This document shows, piece by piece, positions 6,552-9,933 of a stretch of DNA of 9,933 bases. The notes below the pieces were generated by a model. The model saw only the letters and a list, made by a program, of their open reading frames with translations. It made no database searches and was not told where the DNA came from. Numbering within the stretch: position 1 is the first letter of the stretch; the number at the start of each line of letters is the position of its first letter. The translations under genes and the position numbers were made by a program. This DNA comes from Nitrospirota bacterium (GTDB taxonomy: Bacteria; Nitrospirota; Nitrospiria; Nitrospirales; UBA8639), in NCBI GenBank assembly GCA_020355985.1, contig CP070628.1, positions 1,255,996 to 1,265,928 on the forward strand, written 5' to 3'.

Positions 6552-8729
6552 ATGAGTGTTGCACATCTGGCAGATATTGAACAGCTGATGAAGCAGGTGG
6601 TGGCATACCATCCTGAGGCGGATACGAGTCTCCTTCTGCGTGCATATGAGTATTCGGTCAAAGCGCATGAAGGGCAAATGCGTCAAACGGGAGAGCCCTA
6701 TGTTCAGCATCCACTAGCCGTTGCTGGAATTTTAACATTTCTTAAGCTGGATGTGCCGGCCATCGCGGCTGGACTTCTTCATGACACACTTGAAGATACC
6801 GTCGCCACCGAAGAGGAGCTAAAAAAAGAGTTTGGGGCGGATGTGGCGCAATTGGTTGAAGGAGTGACGAAGATTGGGCAGATTCCGTTTAAATCTTACG
6901 AAGAGAAACAGGCAGAAAATTTTAGAAAAATGGTTCTATCTATGGCTGATGATATCCGAGTGGTCTTCATTAAGCTGGCCGACCGTCTACACAATATGCA
7001 GACCCTGGAGGGCTTGTCGGACGAGAAACGGAAAAAAATTTCTCAAGAAACAATGGAGATTTATGCTCCTCTAGCTAACCGGCTTGGTATAAGTTGGATT
7101 AAACAAGAATTAGAGGATTTATGTTTTCAATACCTTCAGCCAGAAGCTTGTGCCCTTTTAAAGCTGCGATTAGCGAAAAGGGATGATGAGCGGCAGGCTT
7201 ATATCCAAACCCTGATTCAGATGGCACAGGAGGCGCTGACCGAGGCCGGTCTTCCTGGACAAATTGACGGACGGCCGAAGCACCTTTTTAGCATTTACCA
7301 GAAAATGGAGCGTCGGTCGGTTTCGTTCGATGAAATTTATGACCTCACGGCCATTCGCATAGTGACCGATTCCAAAATGAATTGTTATGCCGTACTGGGT
7401 TTAATTCATTCGATTTGGCCCCCGGTTCCTGGTCGCGTGAAGGATTATGTGGCTACGCCTCGTTCCAATCTCTATCAATCCTTGCATACGACGGTCGTTG
7501 GACCTCAAGGAGAATATGTGGAGTTTCAAATTCGAACAGCAGAAATGCACCGCATCAATGAATATGGGGTTGCTGCCCATTGGTTGTATAAGGAACCTAT
7601 GAAAGCCAGAGGTGGTGATGGGGAAGTCTTTAGTTGGCTTCGGCAGTTTGTGGAATGGCACAAAGATCTTTCGGACAATCGACAGTTTATGGATTCCGTA
7701 AAATTGGATTTATTCCATGATGTCGTTTTCGTGTTCACACCAAAAGGTGAAGTGCGGGAGGTGCCGGTAGGGTCGACGCCCTTAGATCTTGCCTATGCCA
7801 TTCATACTGAAATTGGAGATCATTGTGTTGGTGCGAAAGTTAACGGCAAGCTGGTCCCCCTTCGGTACCAATTACATAGTGGAGATATGGTAGAGATATT
7901 GACCTCTCCTGCCCAAGTGCCTCATCGCGGGTGGTTAAAGTTTGTTCGTACCTCAAAAGCCAAAACAAAAATCAAACATTGGTTCAAAGTTGCAGAGCAA
8001 AAACGTGCGCTAGAACTTGGCCGCCGCTTATTAGAACAGGAATTTCAACGAAAACATCTTTCCGCCGAACAGTCTTTGAAATCGGAGCGATTGGTGGTCA
8101 TGGCCAAGGTGAAGGATTGTGAGACTGTGGACGAGTTAATCCGAATGGTGGGATTCGGGCGCATTGCCCCTGATCAAATCGTATCGCATTTCAAGGAAGA
8201 GAGCGAGCAATTACCTTCTATCGCCATCAAAGGTGAGGTGTCGGTTCCTCATTTGAACTCGCCGGGGCCATTAAATGACAGACCTGTTAAGTTTAGCGGG
8301 ACCAATGATGTCCTCATGCAGCTTTCCAAATGTTGCAAGCCCGTTCCTGGGGAACCTATTCGTGGCTATATTACGCGTGGGCGGGGGTTGACGATACATG
8401 CAGTCGATTGCCCAAACTTTCAGTCATTGGAATGGGAGCATAATCGCCTGGTAGAAGTGGAATGGGACGTAGATGTTGAAGGTTCCCATTCGGTTGATGT
8501 TTCGGTATTAACGCTTGATCGACCTGGAGTATTAGCCAAAGTTTCTTCCGGTATCTCTCAATGCAAGGCGAATATCACAAAAGCTGAAATTTCAACCAGA
8601 GAGGATCAGAAGGCAGTCTTGGATTTTGTGATCGAAGTGAAGAATACCTCGCACTTAGAGCTTATTCTTCAGGAAATTCAACGGGTTGAAGGTATTCTTA
8701 CAGCTAAGCGAGTGCGGGGATGGTCCTAG
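6552..8729 (+). CDS. rel: Bifunctional (p)ppGpp synthetase/hydrolase, Rel/SpoT family
   Basis: Makes (p)ppGpp from ATP and GDP/GTP on starved ribosomes and hydrolyses it otherwise, controlling the stringent response. The 725 residues, a usual length, show: the HD hydrolase with His53 (QHPLAV), His77-Asp78 and Glu81-Asp82 (HDTLED) and Asp144 (KLADRLHNM), all intact; the synthetase at about 240-350 with RPKHLFSIYQK, Asp264 (DLTAIRI), YQSLHTTV and Glu324 (EFQIRT); the TGS domain at about 390-450; a helical region; a Cys-rich zinc-finger segment with Cys594-Cys595, His616 and Cys620; and a C-terminal ACT domain at about 648-722. The synthetase motif RVKD (295-298) is the RxKD type of bifunctional Rel/SpoT rather than the ExDD of monofunctional RelA, so both activities are expected. 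No other start is open upstream because of an in-frame stop at 6537. No rpoZ or gmk gene is adjacent. Confidence 0.96.
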   Translation: MSVAHLADIEQLMKQVVAYHPEADTSLLLRAYEYSVKAHEGQMRQTGEPYVQHPLAVAGILTFLKLDVPAIAAGLLHDTLEDTVATEEELKKEFGADVAQLVEGVTKIGQIPFKSYEEKQAENFRKMVLSMADDIRVVFIKLADRLHNMQTLEGLSDEKRKKISQETMEIYAPLANRLGISWIKQELEDLCFQYLQPEACALLKLRLAKRDDERQAYIQTLIQMAQEALTEAGLPGQIDGRPKHLFSIYQKMERRSVSFDEIYDLTAIRIVTDSKMNCYAVLGLIHSIWPPVPGRVKDYVATPRSNLYQSLHTTVVGPQGEYVEFQIRTAEMHRINEYGVAAHWLYKEPMKARGGDGEVFSWLRQFVEWHKDLSDNRQFMDSVKLDLFHDVVFVFTPKGEVREVPVGSTPLDLAYAIHTEIGDHCVGAKVNGKLVPLRYQLHSGDMVEILTSPAQVPHRGWLKFVRTSKAKTKIKHWFKVAEQKRALELGRRLLEQEFQRKHLSAEQSLKSERLVVMAKVKDCETVDELIRMVGFGRIAPDQIVSHFKEESEQLPSIAIKGEVSVPHLNSPGPLNDRPVKFSGTNDVLMQLSKCCKPVPGEPIRGYITRGRGLTIHAVDCPNFQSLEWEHNRLVEVEWDVDVEGSHSVDVSVLTLDRPGVLAKVSSGISQCKANITKAEISTREDQKAVLDFVIEVKNTSHLELILQEIQRVEGILTAKRVRGWS

Positions 8730-8751
8730 ACCGTTTTTGGGGCCGAGGTGT

Positions 8752-9273
8752 TTAGTATGGGAAGCTCATTGGAGGAAGGTCGATCTTGAGCTGATTCCCA
8801 ACTATTAAATCCAATTTTTCAGCCATGCCGGCATTGAGCTCAAGGACCTGTAGTGACTTGTGAGGTGCTTGATATCTTGGGCACGCATCATCCTTTCTAG
8901 TGCAAATGGGAACATTTTGTTCCAAGTGTACAATGGTTCCAGATTCATCTAGCCAGAAAATATCTAACGAAATCAGCGTATTTTTCATCCAAAAAGTTTG
9001 ATCACCTAGTTCAGGGAAGAGAAAAAGCATTCCCCTATCAGGAGCCATAGATGGCCGAAACATAAGGCCTTTCCCTCGTTTATCCGGAGAATCTGCAATT
9101 TCCACAAAAATAGTGGCCCCTTTTGGGGTGACAATAGTGCCTAGACCCTTTTCGGATAAGGAGACTGATTGCGCGTAGGATATGGGAAGAATTGACCAAA
9201 TCCCACCAAAGGTGTGCCCTAAGGCTAGGACCATTAATCCAATACATCGGGTGATATTGTTAACGACGGTCAT
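8752..9273 (-). CDS. Secreted DUF192-family protein
   Basis: The 173-residue product begins with an N-terminal hydrophobic segment and a likely signal peptidase site after SYA (residues 32-34), so it is probably periplasmic. Residues about 46-165 match the DUF192 (PF02643) pattern: VEIADSPDKRGKGLMFR (57-73), GMLFLFPELG (81-90), FWMKNTLISLDIFWLD (94-109) and the late VLELNAGMAEK (143-153). Cys124 and Cys131 bracket the loop where the family often has PC...PCP. The family function is not established; it is widespread in bacteria and archaea as a small beta-barrel protein. The start at 9273 has no clear ribosome binding site; it was chosen because it gives a complete signal peptide. The gene converges with rel (22 bases between stops). 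A perfect TTGACA on the minus strand at 9357-9352 may be its -35, but no good -10 follows. Confidence 0.87.
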   Translation of the reverse strand: MTVVNNITRCIGLMVLALGHTFGGIWSILPISYAQSVSLSEKGLGTIVTPKGATIFVEIADSPDKRGKGLMFRPSMAPDRGMLFLFPELGDQTFWMKNTLISLDIFWLDESGTIVHLEQNVPICTRKDDACPRYQAPHKSLQVLELNAGMAEKLDLIVGNQLKIDLPPMSFPY

Positions 9274-9625
9274 GAGAGCGGATCATTAGAGCTGGGAGTA
9301 TTTTTCCCGTTTGTGAATTGCTCCGGCAATGTCTCTTGAATGATGGGCAATTGTCAAATTCAGCGTCTCTTTACTGCCAAATGAAATGCTCCCTTCGTGG
9401 CCTTGACCCAAACCCCTGATAAAATTATAATGCTCTGTTTGCAGGTAGGGTAAATTTTTTCCGCTCCTGTACTACTTAAGAACAAACCTTTAACCTTTAT
9501 CGGGTTTTAAAGGGGATCATCAGGAGAGGTTGTTTGCGTTGCCTCACGTCACATAGATCTTCATCTAATTTCCATGATGTAATTCAAAGACGGTTTTTGT
9601 AGAAAACGGCCCTACTTGGTCAAAT
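9274..9625 (+). other. Gap between DUF192 gene and tRNA-Tyr, holding a promoter and leader
   Basis: No gene is seen. It holds the TTGACA noted for the DUF192 gene, the strong plus-strand promoter at 9403-9431, and after it an inverted repeat CCTTTAA (9487-9493)/TTAAAGG (9507-9513) with a 13-base loop. No T-run follows, so it is not a clear terminator. Confidence 0.5.
9403..9431 (+). promoter_or_regulatory. Strong sigma-70-type promoter before the tRNA cluster
   Basis: TTGACC (9403-9408), a 17-base spacer and a perfect TATAAT (9426-9431) match consensus at 11 of 12 positions with ideal spacing. The start would be near 9438, leaving about 190 bases before mature tRNA-Tyr. The next features on this strand are the tRNA genes, so this probably drives them and whatever follows beyond the window. 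Confidence 0.65.
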
Positions 9626-9710
9626 GGGCAGGTACCCAAGTGGTCAACGGGGGCAGACTGTAAATCTGCTGCCATCGGCTTCCAAGGTTCGAACCCTTGC
9701 CTGCCCACCA
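9626..9710 (+). tRNA. tRNA-Tyr (anticodon GTA), CCA encoded
   Basis: Acceptor stem GGGCAGG/CCTGCCC, discriminator A and encoded CCA. The D stem is CCC/GGG; the anticodon stem GCAGA/TCTGC encloses CTGTAAA, giving anticodon GTA for UAU/UAC tyrosine. A long variable arm (TGCCATCGGCTTC) makes it a type II tRNA, as bacterial tRNA-Tyr is. The T arm CAAGG/CCTTG has the TTCGAAC loop. Total 85 bases. Confidence 0.97.
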
Positions 9711-9755
9711 TGTCCAGCAGGTTGAATATAGAGCATATTTCTTCTGTTTGGAAAA

Positions 9756-9777
9756 AATCCTTCTGGCAATAAGGATT
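9756..9777 (+). repeat. Inverted repeat in the tRNA-Tyr/tRNA-Gly spacer
   Basis: AATCCTT (9756-9762) and AAGGATT (9771-9777) form seven perfect pairs around an 8-base loop. On the plus strand no T-run follows, so a processing hairpin is more likely than a terminator. On the minus strand it would be followed by T residues. Confidence 0.4.
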
Positions 9778-9796
9778 AAACGATTGTAGGTGTAAT

Positions 9797-9871
9797 GCGG
9801 GCGTAGCTCAGTGGTAGAGTTCCAGCCTTCCAAGCTGGCTGTCACGGGTTCAAATCCCGTCGCCCGCTCCA
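9797..9871 (+). tRNA. tRNA-Gly (anticodon TCC), CCA encoded
   Basis: Acceptor stem GCGGGCG/CGCCCGC, discriminator T and encoded CCA. The D arm is GCTC/GAGT with loop AGTGGTA. The anticodon stem CCAGC/GCTGG encloses CTTCCAA, giving anticodon TCC for GGA/GGG glycine. The T arm ACGGG/CCCGT has loop TTCAAAT. It lies 86 bases after tRNA-Tyr and is probably in the same transcript. The Tyr-Gly order matches the tRNA cluster ahead of tufB in E. coli. Confidence 0.97.
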
Positions 9872-9901
9872 TTCGCCACGACAAAGGGAAAACCAATAGG
9901 C

Positions 9902-9924
9902 CCATATTTTGACATCGAATATGG
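9902..9924 (+). repeat. Inverted repeat after tRNA-Gly
   Basis: CCATATT (9902-9908) and AATATGG (9918-9924) form seven perfect pairs around a 9-base loop, 30 bases after tRNA-Gly. No T-run follows before the window ends, so it resembles the hairpin between the two tRNAs more than a terminator. Confidence 0.35.
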
Positions 9925-9933
9925 AATATCATT

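Noticed and set aside
8722..8738. GGTC-CTA-GACC followed by GTTTTT as a rel terminator
   Set aside because: Only four pairs around a three-base loop, and it overlaps the rel stop codon; too weak to call.
9612..9932. Minus-strand open frame of 106 codons
   Set aside because: It runs antisense through tRNA-Tyr and tRNA-Gly; phrases such as ATGFEPVT and GKGSNLGSR are the usual translation of tRNA T-arms read backwards.
1..9933. CRISPR arrays, insertion sequences, prophage genes
   Set aside because: No regularly spaced direct repeats, transposase motifs, terminal inverted repeats or phage-type genes were seen on either strand.

Overview
The window reads as a piece of a Nitrospirota (Nitrospira-like) chromosome with moderate GC. 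That is an inference: it rests on a genuine Pup gene in an otherwise Gram-negative-style gene set (IHF/HU, lipoprotein-type signals, bifunctional Rel) and on a stand-alone protein built from protochlorophyllide-reductase-type (PCP_red) repeats, a combination I associate with Nitrospira relatives. No sequence search was possible.

Layout. (1) Bases 1-3613, + strand, tightly packed and probably one operon: the 3' part of rpsA (ribosomal protein S1, domains 2-6), sppA (signal peptide peptidase), an IHF/HU DNA-bending protein, and a 328-residue protein with four PCP_red-like repeats. (2) Bases 3660-5671, - strand: a ribonuclease HI with an N-terminal viroplasmin/RHBD domain, a TPR-containing probable lipoprotein, and tRNA-Val(CAC). 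(3) Bases 5817-6020, + strand: pup, a 67-residue prokaryotic ubiquitin-like protein ending in Gly-Gly-Glu, divergent from tRNA-Val and with no proteasome or ligase gene beside it. (4) Bases 6021-6551: a 531-base gap with no convincing gene but several paired segments, a promoter candidate and a three-codon ORF just before rel. (5) Bases 6552-8729, + strand: full-length bifunctional rel/spoT. (6) Bases 8752-9273, - strand: a secreted DUF192 protein, convergent with rel. (7) Bases 9274-9933, + strand: a near-consensus promoter, a leader of about 190 bases, then tRNA-Tyr(GTA) and tRNA-Gly(TCC), each followed by a small AT-rich hairpin. This order looks like the head of a tRNA-tuf operon continuing beyond the window.

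Together the genes concern translation (S1, three tRNAs), nucleoid structure (IHF), RNA/DNA hybrid removal, envelope quality control (SppA, TPR lipoprotein, DUF192), the stringent response (Rel), and protein tagging for proteasomal degradation (Pup). The most distinctive items are the orphan Pup gene, the tandem PCP_red protein co-transcribed with S1/IHF, and the apparently structured non-coding stretch between pup and rel.
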